Shown: positions 18,281 through 26,316 of the stretch, in pieces
Numbering within the stretch: the first letter of the stretch is position 1
Layout of the letters: each line of letters starts with the position of its first letter
DNA from: JAXMDC01 sp046349035
Lineage (GTDB): Bacteria > Pseudomonadota > Alphaproteobacteria > Rhizobiales > Kaistiaceae
Assembly: GCA_046349035.1 (NCBI GenBank)
Contig: JAXMDC010000002.1
Location: 558,001-622,000, forward strand
Direction: 5' to 3'
Length of the DNA: 64,000 nucleotides
Position numbers and translations under genes: made by a program
The notes under the pieces: model-generated
The model's input: only the letters and a program-made list of their open reading frames with translations
Databases searched by the model: none
Told to the model about the DNA's origin: nothing

Positions 18281-18294
18281 ATACTAGTGCGTAT
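18281..18294. promoter_or_regulatory. Candidate LysR operator
   Basis: The inverted repeat ATAC-N6-GTAT (ATACTAGTGCGTAT) sits in the middle of the 76-bp gap between the LysR gene and the aldo/keto reductase gene. LysR regulators usually bind interrupted dyads with a T-N11-A core in such divergent gaps. Confidence 0.4.
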
Positions 18295-18320
18295 TCCGAC
18301 GAGGCGATATTCCCTGAGAT

Positions 18321-19229
18321 ATGAGCAAGGGAAGCCGTGTTCCGAGCACGACGGTTCGCCTGGGCGACGTCGAGACGCCCCGCATTGGCTACGGCGCGAT
18401 CCGTCTCCCCGGCGAGGGCGCCTGGGGAGAGCCCAAGAACCCTGACGGCGCGCGCGCCGTCCTGCGCCGCGTCGTCGATATCGGTATCCGGTTCATCGAC
18501 ACCGCCTGGTACTACGGACCGCACGTGGCGAACCGGCTCATCGCCGAAACTCTTTATCCCTATCCCGGCGATCTCATTATCGCGACGAAGCTCGGTGTTT
18601 GCCGAACGCCGGACGGCGGGTGGGCGCCCTTCGCCCGTCCCGAGCAACTCCGCGAAGGAGCCGAACACGATCTGCGCGAGCTAAAGCGCGACATCCTCGA
18701 CGTTGCTCACCTACGCTTTCTCGCGCACTCCGACGTTCCCTTCCTCGAGTCGCTCGATGCCATGATCGCACTGCAGAAGGCCGGCAAGGTGCGGCGCATC
18801 GGGCTCAGCGGCGTCGGCATCGGGCAACTTCGTCAAGCGCTGGCGCGGACGAAGATCGTGGCCGTGCAAAACATGTTCAACATTGCCGGTGGCGGCGGCG
18901 CGTTCGCGAGGCGGACGCATTCGATGGTCGACGATCCCGACGGTGTCCTCGCGCTCTGCGAACAACAAAGCATCGCGTTCATTCCCTACTTTCCGCTTGG
19001 CTCCGGCTCGCTCGGCAAGCGGCAGCCGGCGCTCGACGCCGCAGCAAAGAGGCATAGCGCGACGGCCGCGCAGATCGCGCTCGCCTGGCTGCTGGCCCGC
19101 TCTCCGGTCACCCTCCCGATCCCCGGCACCACCTCGCTTGAGCATCTCGACGAGAACTGGAATGCGCAGACGGTTCACCTGTCTCCAAACGAGATTGAGG
19201 CCATTGCGCACGAAGGGCAGCGGGGCTGA
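18321..19229 (+). CDS. Aldo/keto reductase
   Basis: 302 residues. A TIM-barrel NAD(P)H-dependent oxidoreductase with the full catalytic tetrad: Asp60 and Tyr65 (DTAWYYG), Lys90 (ATKLG) and His136 (FLAHSD). The cofactor segment PIPGTTSLEHLDENW near the C-terminus is also as expected. It reduces carbonyl compounds; substrate unknown. It is divergent from the LysR gene, which probably regulates it. The pair lies between two 41-bp direct repeats, so its arrival here looks more recent than that of its neighbours. Confidence 0.92.
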   Translation: MSKGSRVPSTTVRLGDVETPRIGYGAIRLPGEGAWGEPKNPDGARAVLRRVVDIGIRFIDTAWYYGPHVANRLIAETLYPYPGDLIIATKLGVCRTPDGGWAPFARPEQLREGAEHDLRELKRDILDVAHLRFLAHSDVPFLESLDAMIALQKAGKVRRIGLSGVGIGQLRQALARTKIVAVQNMFNIAGGGGAFARRTHSMVDDPDGVLALCEQQSIAFIPYFPLGSGSLGKRQPALDAAAKRHSATAAQIALAWLLARSPVTLPIPGTTSLEHLDENWNAQTVHLSPNEIEAIAHEGQRG

Positions 19230-19231
19230 GA

Positions 19232-19272
19232 GGCTAGCGCATCACGGCAAACGCGATCACCGCCCCGCCGGG
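19232..19272. repeat. Right copy of 41-bp direct repeat (3' end of the PQQ dehydrogenase gene)
   Basis: This copy is the genuine 3' end of the PQQ dehydrogenase gene, including its stop codon (CTA at 19234-19236 on this strand). It starts three bases after the aldo/keto reductase stop codon. See 17264-17304 for the other copy. Confidence 0.95.
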
Positions 19273-21057
19273 GCGGAGCCCGCCTGGCGCCAGCGGCGTG
19301 CCGTCCGGCGGCGCGGCGGCGCCGGACATGACAGCCACGTACTGCCGCCCATCGACCGCATAGGAGACCGCCGAGGCGCCGACATTGGCCCCTGTCTGGA
19401 ACGACCAGAGATTGGCACCGGTGCGGGAGTCGTAAGCGTTGAAGGCGCCGTTGGCTTCGCCGGCGAACACCAGGCCGCCGGCGGTCGCAACCACACCGCC
19501 GACCAGCGGCTGCGGCGTCTTGGTCTGCCAGACGATCCTGCCGCCGTTCCTGAGATCAATCGCCGTCAGCAGCCCGTAGGCTTGGCTCGGCGGTGCGGTG
19601 GTGAGAACCGGATAGGAGAGCGCCGGCCGGCCCTGATAGGGCGGCAGTTCGACCGCTCGGTAAGTCGTCGGGCGGTGGATTTCGGCGATATAGGCGATGC
19701 CGGTCGAGGCGTCGTAAGAGTGCGGCGAGACGCTGACGCCGCCCGGCTCTCCCGGCTCGTGCAGGATTCCGCCGCGGGTCGGATAGCGGTAGGTATTGCT
19801 GGCCGGGACCAGCGGCGGCGAAGCGAAGGCGAGCTTCCCGCTGTTACGGTCGAGGGCATAGTAGAAGCCGTCCTTGCCGCCGTCGCCGACCGCCTGCACC
19901 GTTTGTCCGTTGACGAGCGTATCGAACAGCATGGTCTGGCTGATCAGGTCGTAGTCGCCGCCATGCGGCACCGTCTGGAAATACCAGCGCAGCCGGCCGG
20001 TCTTGCCGTCGAGCGACACGATGCTGTTGGAATAGAGATTGTCGCCGGGGCGGGCGAGGTCGAACGGGATGCCGGGATTCCCGGTCGGCAGGAACAGCGC
20101 GCCGCTCGCAACGTCGATGGCCGGCGCCCAAGCTGTGGCGACGCCGCTCGACGCCCAGCTGTTGCGGTAAATCGCTGCCATTCGCCGTTCGGCGTCGATG
20201 GCGCGGTCGACCAGCACGACGCCGTTGGCGGCAACGTTGCCGTAGTTGCCCTCCCAGCCGCTCTCCGGCGTCATATAGAAGCGCCATACCTCGTTGCCGC
20301 TATTGGCATCCAGCGCGACGGTGAAGCCGCGGACGCCGAGATTGGCGTTCAGCCAGTCGGCCCCGGCGTCGGCTCCGACGGCGATTTCGTCCTTTACGAA
20401 CTGTTCCAGGTCGGTGATCGGGCCGCTGTTCAGCGTCGTCGAAAGGATGACGAGGCCGCTATAGACCTGCGGTGGATAGCGGAAGGAAAAGTTGGCCGGC
20501 CCGCGCGGCTTGTTCGGCTGGGCGAGTGCGGCCGGCGCCTGGTAGCCGTCGATCGAGCGATCCCAGATAAGGCGCCCGGTTCCTTGGTCGACGGCGACCA
20601 CCCGCCGATCGTCGGTGCCTTCGAACACCTTGCCGTAGCCCACCGCGACGCCGCGGCTTCCTGGCGCCGGACGTGGCGAGATGAAGCGGTGGCGGTAGCG
20701 CCAGATCTCCTCGCCGGTGGCGGCGTTGACGGCGACGATATCGTCGTTAGGGGCCGGGAAATACATGACGCCGTCGACGACCAGGGGCTGCGCCTGCGTC
20801 GAGGCAACCGTGCCGAGCTGATAGATCCAGGCCGGCGCCAGGCGTCTGACAGTGGCGCGGTCGATCTGCGCCAGGCCCGAGAAGCGCTGGTTACTGTAGT
20901 CGTGGCCAAAGGTCACCCAGTTCTGGATGTCGGTCGCAGCCGCTGCCAGCCGGCGGTCGTCGACCACGCCTTTGGCGCTTTGGGCGGCGAGGGGGGAGGG
21001 GCCGGCGGCGCAGGCGAGTCCGACGACGCCAAGGATGCTCTTGCGCAGCCAACTCAT
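19234..21057 (-). CDS. PQQ-dependent dehydrogenase, eight-bladed propeller (no heme, no vicinal Cys pair)
   Basis: 607 residues from the ATG at 21057, chosen for the GGGAGGG upstream and for the signal peptide (MSWLRKSILGVVGLACAAG..AAQ). Repeated W-docking blades such as TGEEIWRYR, TGRLIWDRS, SGNEVWRFY and TGRLRWYFQ mark a quinoprotein propeller. The calcium/PQQ region reads PTGNPGIPFDLARPGDNLYSNSI and the catalytic Asp region GGDYDLIS (Asp368-Tyr-Asp370). The vicinal Cys-Cys disulfide usual in methanol and ethanol dehydrogenases is absent, and no CxxCH heme site is fused. It would oxidise an alcohol or sugar in the periplasm and need a separate electron acceptor. Confidence 0.87.
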   Translation of the reverse strand: MSWLRKSILGVVGLACAAGPSPLAAQSAKGVVDDRRLAAAATDIQNWVTFGHDYSNQRFSGLAQIDRATVRRLAPAWIYQLGTVASTQAQPLVVDGVMYFPAPNDDIVAVNAATGEEIWRYRHRFISPRPAPGSRGVAVGYGKVFEGTDDRRVVAVDQGTGRLIWDRSIDGYQAPAALAQPNKPRGPANFSFRYPPQVYSGLVILSTTLNSGPITDLEQFVKDEIAVGADAGADWLNANLGVRGFTVALDANSGNEVWRFYMTPESGWEGNYGNVAANGVVLVDRAIDAERRMAAIYRNSWASSGVATAWAPAIDVASGALFLPTGNPGIPFDLARPGDNLYSNSIVSLDGKTGRLRWYFQTVPHGGDYDLISQTMLFDTLVNGQTVQAVGDGGKDGFYYALDRNSGKLAFASPPLVPASNTYRYPTRGGILHEPGEPGGVSVSPHSYDASTGIAYIAEIHRPTTYRAVELPPYQGRPALSYPVLTTAPPSQAYGLLTAIDLRNGGRIVWQTKTPQPLVGGVVATAGGLVFAGEANGAFNAYDSRTGANLWSFQTGANVGASAVSYAVDGRQYVAVMSGAAAPPDGTPLAPGGLRPGGAVIAFAVMR

Positions 21058-21247
21058 GCCGCCCTCCCGCGCAACACGCCGACGCAAGGACGCTAGTTGT
21101 GCCCTGGCGGGGCATTCAACCTATGGAGACGATTGGGTTTCGTAATGGCTGACCGCGAGAAGCGGCCGCTTTCTTCCGCTGACTGGCGGCGGGCCCGCCG
21201 CTGGACTAGCATTCCCCTCGCGGCCCGAATCCATTTTCGCGGGAACG

Positions 21248-22033
21248 ATGAACGGTCGAACCCTTGCTCTCGCCGGCGGCGTGGCCCTCTTTGCCGCCGC
21301 CATTGCCGTCTGGACGGCGAGCCAGTTCCAGTCGCCACCGCCACCCGCCGCCGTCGCGCGCACCGCCCCTCAGCCGCAAGCACAAGCGCCGGCTGCTCCG
21401 GCACAGACCGGCCCGGCCGGCGAATACAGCGCTTACGTCACCGCCGAAGCCGCCGCTTTTGCCGACGCGGTCAAGGACGCGCGGGCCGCCTTTGCCGCCG
21501 GCGACACGCCTAAGGGCGTCGCGGCCATCGCTTCAGCGCGCATCCACTATCAGCGCTTCTCGCCGGTGGTGCCGTTCCTGACGACGCCGAAGCCGCCCAA
21601 CCTTGCCGGCCTCTATGGCGGCCTCGCCGATCTCGGCGAAGTCCCGCGCGGCATCGTCATCGCCGGTCTCGCCGGCGCCGCCGCCGACGTGCGCAGCCGC
21701 GTCGCCGCGCTCCGTTTCACGCCGGCCGATATCCTGATGTCGGCTGCCCTCCGCCTCGATGCCGTCGCCACCGCCGATGCCGGTGCCGAGGACCTGCCGG
21801 CGATGGTCGAGGGCGTCGCCAAGGCAGTGTCGCTGTTCAAGGGGCGGCTGGTCGATCCGGCGCTTGCTGCCAGGCTTCGCGATCACCAGGCTCAGCTGGA
21901 GGCGGCCGCCGTCAAGCTCGCCGCTAACGCCGCAGCCGCGACGGCGGCTCCCGGCGCTGCGCTGGACGCACCGGCGACAGCCCTCTCCGCCGACATCAAG
22001 GAGTTCGCCGAGTCCCTCGGCCTTCTGAACTGA
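21248..22033 (+). CDS. Membrane-anchored periplasmic protein of unknown function
   Basis: 261 residues. A single N-terminal membrane segment (about 6-25) is followed by a Pro/Ala/Gln linker (30-60) and an Ala-rich helical domain (VTAEAAAFADAVKDARAAFAAGD...). No family recognised. The composition, anchor plus flexible linker plus helical bundle, suggests an envelope protein. It ends four bases before the convergent cytochrome c stop codon. Confidence 0.7.
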   Translation: MNGRTLALAGGVALFAAAIAVWTASQFQSPPPPAAVARTAPQPQAQAPAAPAQTGPAGEYSAYVTAEAAAFADAVKDARAAFAAGDTPKGVAAIASARIHYQRFSPVVPFLTTPKPPNLAGLYGGLADLGEVPRGIVIAGLAGAAADVRSRVAALRFTPADILMSAALRLDAVATADAGAEDLPAMVEGVAKAVSLFKGRLVDPALAARLRDHQAQLEAAAVKLAANAAAATAAPGAALDAPATALSADIKEFAESLGLLN

Positions 22034-22037
22034 CCGC

Positions 22038-22475
22038 CTATTTCGGCGCCGGACCGGGCGGCAGTCCCGCCGCCTTGCGTACATCCGCCACTTGGCTCGC
22101 CTCGATCGGCGAATAGCGATTGCCCCAGTTGGCACGGACATAGGTGAGGACGGCAGCGATATCCTCATCGGGCAGCAGCTTGCCGAAGGTCGGCATCAGA
22201 TTGCTGCCGAGCAACACCTGGCGGATGATGTTGGCGGAGTCGCTGAGATGGGCGTTGTTGGCGAGGGCCGGACCTGCATCGCCGGCGCCGGTGGCGCCGT
22301 GGCACTCGGCGCAGATCTCCTCGGCGTAAATCTGGGCCCCGGTGCGCTTGCCCTGGGCCAGCGCGAGACTGCCGAGCGCCGTCACCAGGCAGGAGGTTGC
22401 CAAAGCGCCGACGAACGCCGCCGCCGTCAGCCGTCTTGCCCTGCGGTCGATACCGGATGTCTCACTCGTCGGCAT
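22038..22475 (-). CDS. Class I c-type cytochrome
   Basis: 145 residues from the ATG at 22475 (AGGGAAG upstream). The N-terminal signal or anchor spans about 15-40 (LTAAAFVGALATSCLVTALGSLALAQG). One heme site, CAECH (Cys55, Cys58, His59), and a likely axial Met94 (LMPTFGKLLPDEDIAAVLTYVR) define a small monoheme cytochrome. It lies between the two PQQ dehydrogenase genes and is a natural candidate to take electrons from them or from the molybdenum and GMC enzymes nearby; the pairing is inference from position. Confidence 0.9.
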   Translation of the reverse strand: MPTSETSGIDRRARRLTAAAFVGALATSCLVTALGSLALAQGKRTGAQIYAEEICAECHGATGAGDAGPALANNAHLSDSANIIRQVLLGSNLMPTFGKLLPDEDIAAVLTYVRANWGNRYSPIEASQVADVRKAAGLPPGPAPK

Positions 22476-22548
22476 TCCACGCTTCCCTTCATTTCCTCGC
22501 CGCCGGAACGGCATAGCAGCCCGCCGCCGCATTGAAAAACCTTCCGAG

Positions 22549-23328
22549 CTAGCGGGTGGTTCCGCCTATCCGCCCGTCGGGCATGATGGTGTCGGTGAAC
22601 ACCGTGCCCGCCGTCTTGGCGTCGGTCATCACCGCGCTCAGCAACCGCGAGTTGGAGAAATCGACGCCGGTCAAGTCGGCGCCGGTGAAATCCGCGGCGA
22701 AGAAGTCGGATCCGGCGAGGATGCCGCCGACGAGCTTGGCGCCGCGGAAATTGGCCTTGCTGACGTTCGCCCCCTCCAGGATCAGGCCGGTGAGATCGAG
22801 GCCGCGGAGGTTGCTCCCACTGAGGTCGGAGCCGCTGAAGTCGGCGTTGACCGCGCTCGCCCCGCCGAACACCGCCCCCTGGAAGAGGGCGTAGTGCAGC
22901 GTCGCATCGTCGAACTTGGTGCGCTGCAGGAGCGCGCGCTGGAACTGGGCACCGTCCCCCTCGGCGGCGGTGAGGTCGGCCCGACCGAGCCGGGCGCGAT
23001 AGAAATTGGCGCCACCGATCTGTGCCTTGGCAAACTTGGTGCCGGTGAGGTTGGCATCCGTCAGGTCGGCGTTGGAAAGATCGGCGCCGGTCAGGTCGGC
23101 GTCGGTGAGATTGGCGCGGAAGAGCTTGGCGTTGGCGAGTTTGGCCCCGGCGAGATTGGCGCGCGTCAGCGTTCGCGAGGAAAGGTTCGCCGCGGTGAGG
23201 TCGCAGTTGGGGCAAGCGGTCGAGCGCCCGGCGAGGAAGTCGGCCTCGGCCGTCCCCGCCGCGCCGACCGCTTCCGATAAGACGAGCGCGCCGGCCAGCG
23301 CGGCGGCAAGGGCCGGTCCGCGTGTCAC
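22549..23328 (-). CDS. Exported pentapeptide-repeat protein
   Basis: 259 residues. The GTG start at 23328 overlaps the TGA stop of the upstream gene (GTGA), a classic coupling. A signal peptide (about 1-24) precedes a CPNC pair and then some 40 A(D/N)LxG-type pentapeptides (ANLTDADLTGADLSNADL...), which fold as a right-handed quadrilateral beta-helix. Two short interruptions occur near residues 125-160. Function unknown; with a signal peptide it is not one of the gyrase-protecting cytoplasmic members. Confidence 0.88.
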   Translation of the reverse strand: MTRGPALAAALAGALVLSEAVGAAGTAEADFLAGRSTACPNCDLTAANLSSRTLTRANLAGAKLANAKLFRANLTDADLTGADLSNADLTDANLTGTKFAKAQIGGANFYRARLGRADLTAAEGDGAQFQRALLQRTKFDDATLHYALFQGAVFGGASAVNADFSGSDLSGSNLRGLDLTGLILEGANVSKANFRGAKLVGGILAGSDFFAADFTGADLTGVDFSNSRLLSAVMTDAKTAGTVFTDTIMPDGRIGGTTR

Positions 23329-24074
23329 GGCCGCTGCCCGGGAGCCGCCCGCCGATACGCCTCGTCCCACACCTCCCAGCGGGTGAGGCTCTCGTACTCG
23401 CCGGCGACCTCGATGCCGTTGGCATTGAAGCCGGTCTGGCCGGGCCGGCGGAAGAGATGGGTCTCGACGACGATCCGCTTGCCGCCAATGACCTTCTCGC
23501 AACGTTCGTTGACGAAGACCGCGCCGACCCCTGTTTGGCCGGGCGACGGCGGCCGGCTGGTGCAGTCGGTCGCGGTGGCCATGTCGAAGCGCGGCTTCAG
23601 ACGGTCGCGCATCAGGAACGCCCGAGCGCGGGCTTCGCCACCGGCGCGTGGGTCGGTGACGGTGCGAAAGCCGCGGCTGATCCCCTGGTCGTCGAAGAGC
23701 AGCGACATCACCACGGGAAACCCGGCGACCTGCGTTCCGGCGCGCGAGGCGAACCACGCTTCCTCGTGATATTGCTCGCGATATTGATCGGCCAGGAGCT
23801 TGTCCTCGAGGCCGAATTCGACGGCGACTTCGTGGAGCCCGGACGCATCGCGCGCGCATTCGGCGAAGTCGCGCCATCCCTTCAGCGGCTTCAGCGACTG
23901 CCCGCCGTCCGCGCCGCAGGCGAATGTGTCGTAGCCGTCGGTGGAGAGGGTCGCGGCATTGAGCCCGAGGCCGAGGTCGCGAAAGTCTGGCGCGAAAGCG
24001 GTGGACTGGCCGACGGCGGCCGCGCCTCCGGCCAGCCAGAAGCCAATAACCAGGGTTGTGAGCGGGCGGCGCAT
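23325..24074 (-). CDS. Exported protein of unknown function, coupled to pentapeptide gene
   Basis: 249 residues from the ATG at 24074. A signal peptide (MRRPLTTLVIGFWLAGGAAAVG) leads a mature domain with at least four cysteines (TFACGAD, FAECARD, DCTSRPP, NERCEKV). A segment ADQYREQYHEEAWFASRAGTQ is followed by VVMSLLFDDQGISRGFRTVTDPR, which resembles a small binding domain, but I recognise no family. Its stop codon overlaps the GTG start of the pentapeptide-repeat gene by four bases, so the two are made together and both are exported. Confidence 0.72.
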   Translation of the reverse strand: MRRPLTTLVIGFWLAGGAAAVGQSTAFAPDFRDLGLGLNAATLSTDGYDTFACGADGGQSLKPLKGWRDFAECARDASGLHEVAVEFGLEDKLLADQYREQYHEEAWFASRAGTQVAGFPVVMSLLFDDQGISRGFRTVTDPRAGGEARARAFLMRDRLKPRFDMATATDCTSRPPSPGQTGVGAVFVNERCEKVIGGKRIVVETHLFRRPGQTGFNANGIEVAGEYESLTRWEVWDEAYRRAAPGQRP

Positions 24075-24171
24075 GGTCAAAGCGATTGGCTCGTCGCGTG
24101 CTTGTCGGTCGTCACCCTAGATATGGCGAGCGGCCGCGCGGGGCAACGGAAGGCCGCGCCTTGGAAATGAA

Positions 24172-24198
24172 GAGAGGCCGGGAATGGCCCGGCCTCTC
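24172..24198 (-). terminator. Terminator of the second PQQ dehydrogenase gene
   Basis: An 11-bp perfect stem (24172-24182 with 24188-24198, arm GAGAGGCCGGG) and a 5-base loop about 20 bp past the stop codon. On the minus strand it runs into TTCATTTCC, a short T-rich tail. Confidence 0.7.
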
Positions 24199-24219
24199 GA
24201 ATACCTTCGACTCCCGCCG

Positions 24220-26022
24220 TCAGCGCTGCAGCGTGAAGACGTAGAGCGCGTCCGTCGGCACGAAGAAGCTGACCGCCGGGTCGACGCCCGCGCCGCCGGC
24301 GCCGGCACCGCCAACGAGAACGGCAATGTACTGCTTGCCATTGACGGCGTAGCTGATCGGCGGCCCATAGATCGCCGTTCCGGCATTGCCCTGCCAAATC
24401 TGCGCCAGTGTCTGGTCGTCATAGGCAGTCAGCTGGCCGCCACGGTCGGCGGTGAACACCAGCCCGCCGGCGGTCGAGAGAACGCCGTAGGGCAGAATCG
24501 GCACGAGGATCTTCTTGACCGTTGCGCCGGTCGCCGGGTCGACCGCCACGACCGACGGGGTCGCAACCGCAGTCGATGGGATAGGCGGACGCCGGTCGGC
24601 CGGAGCCGTACCACGCCCGCGCCAGCCGGCCGGGTCGGTCAGCAGGAACGTCCCCCCGGTCACCGTCGGCCGTGCTACTGCTTCGGCGGTGTTGGTGTTG
24701 CCGCAGGCATTGCGGGCGCCCGTGTAATAAAGCTTCGACCGATCGCTGAACGAGGCCGGCTCCCAGTTCTTGCCGCCGGCGAGGCCGGGGCAAACCAGGC
24801 TCGCCGGTCCCCCGCGCCGCCCGACGGTGCCGTTGTATGTCTGCAGTTTGAGGTTCGGGTCGTACGAAGTCGGCTTGCCGGTCTTCGGATCGACACCGTT
24901 CGTCCATTTCAGGGTGTCGACATACTGCTGGCCCCAGATGAAGGAGCCGTTCGCCCGATCCATGGCGTAGGCAATGCCGTTGCGGGCAAAGCGAGCGACC
25001 ACTTTGCGCGGCTGGCCGTTGATGACCATGTCGTAAAGCTGGTTGTCGCCGATCTCGTCGTAGTCGAACGGGTCGTTCGGCGTGAACTGGAAGTACCACT
25101 TCAGCTTGCCGGTATCGACGTCGAGGGCGATCAGGCTGTCGGTGTAGAGGTTGTCGCCAGGGCGGTACTCGGCATCGAACTGCGGTGCCGGGTTACCCGT
25201 GCCGTAGTAGATGAGGTTCTGCTCGGGATCGTAGCTGCCGGCCTGCCAGGTCGAGCCGCCGCCGGTCTTCCAGTCTTCGCCCGCCCAAGTCTCGTTGCCG
25301 GGTTCGCCGGGGCCGGGGATGGTCCAGGTATGCCACTTGGCTTGGCCGGTCTTAAGGTCGCGCGCTTCGAGCCAGCCGCGGATGCCGTACTCGCCGCCGG
25401 CCGGGCCGACGATGGCGGTGTCTTTGACCACCAGCGGCGGAATGGTGAAGGTCTCGGCGCGATCCTTGTTGGCGATCTTCTGCGACCAGATGACCTCGCC
25501 GCTGTCCTTGTTGAGGGCGACCATCTGGCCGTCCAGCGACACCGAGACCACCTCGTTCTGCCAGAGGCCGATGCCGCGGCTCTCGGCGCCGCAGCAGGCG
25601 GTATCGGAGATGTATTTGCGATCCATCTCGGGCGTGTAGCGCCACAGGATCTTGCCCCATTTGCCGTCGCGCACGTCGACCTTGGTGACGACGCTCCAGC
25701 CGCTGACAATGTACATGAAGCCGTTCTCGACGAGCGGCGTGCCCTCGTTCTGGGCGTTGGTGTAGCGGCCGCCGGCCGAAGGCACGCCGAGCGGCGTCAC
25801 GAAGGCGAGGCCGAGATTCTTGACCGTGTCCTTGTTGATCTGGTCGAGCGGCGAATAGCGATGGCTGTCGTAGGTGCGGTGGACGTGCAGCCAGTTATTG
25901 GGGTCGGGCTTCAGCAACTGCTCGGTTGTCGTAAGCGTCTTGTCCTGCGCCCAGGCTGTCCCGCCGAGCGCGACCCCGACTGCCACCAGCGCGGCGCCCC
26001 CGAGGAGCGATTGTTTCGACAT
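24220..26022 (-). CDS. PQQ-dependent alcohol dehydrogenase, probable lanthanide type
   Basis: 600 residues from the ATG at 26022, which has GAGGTG upstream; an ATG four codons earlier lacks one. Signal peptide to about residue 26 (..GGTAWA|QDK). The methanol/ethanol dehydrogenase family is clear: vicinal disulfide Cys143-Cys144 (DTACCGAES), metal/PQQ segment GTGNPAPQFDAEYRPGDNLY, catalytic Asp320 in NDPFDYDEIGD. Two residues on is Asp322, giving the D-x-D pattern reported for lanthanide-dependent enzymes (XoxF, PedH/ExaF); calcium enzymes have a small residue there. It oxidises primary alcohols to aldehydes in the periplasm and passes electrons to a c-type cytochrome. Substrate and metal are inferred. 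Confidence 0.92.
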   Translation of the reverse strand: MSKQSLLGGAALVAVGVALGGTAWAQDKTLTTTEQLLKPDPNNWLHVHRTYDSHRYSPLDQINKDTVKNLGLAFVTPLGVPSAGGRYTNAQNEGTPLVENGFMYIVSGWSVVTKVDVRDGKWGKILWRYTPEMDRKYISDTACCGAESRGIGLWQNEVVSVSLDGQMVALNKDSGEVIWSQKIANKDRAETFTIPPLVVKDTAIVGPAGGEYGIRGWLEARDLKTGQAKWHTWTIPGPGEPGNETWAGEDWKTGGGSTWQAGSYDPEQNLIYYGTGNPAPQFDAEYRPGDNLYTDSLIALDVDTGKLKWYFQFTPNDPFDYDEIGDNQLYDMVINGQPRKVVARFARNGIAYAMDRANGSFIWGQQYVDTLKWTNGVDPKTGKPTSYDPNLKLQTYNGTVGRRGGPASLVCPGLAGGKNWEPASFSDRSKLYYTGARNACGNTNTAEAVARPTVTGGTFLLTDPAGWRGRGTAPADRRPPIPSTAVATPSVVAVDPATGATVKKILVPILPYGVLSTAGGLVFTADRGGQLTAYDDQTLAQIWQGNAGTAIYGPPISYAVNGKQYIAVLVGGAGAGGAGVDPAVSFFVPTDALYVFTLQR

Positions 26023-26316
26023 GCTGCACCTCATTCTTGTTGGTCGTGAAAAAAACGCGGCCGTCCCCGAAAAAACGCCGAGCCGTTCGAGGCTGAAATT
26101 TGTAGCACCCTCGGCCGGCCGCCCTCGGAGGACGGGGCGTCACATTTCGATCACGGAGGCGTGAGGACTCCCGTTTGGACACCCGCCGCGTGGCGTCGTT
26201 GGACCGGCTTGCGTTGCCTCAACGACCGCCGCCCTAAGGATCGATCCACTGCACTCTGCCTCGCCTCGTGCGCGGTATGGACAGTACGGCTCGACTTCCT
26301 TGCGGGGGAGGGCGCC

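Noticed and set aside
26161..26316. A 52-codon N-terminal extension of the membrane protein from a GTG at 26161.
   Set aside because: The GGAGG there is only one base from the GTG, and the extension is Trp/Arg/Cys-rich, unlike a real N-terminus; the TTG at 26317 has a well-placed site.
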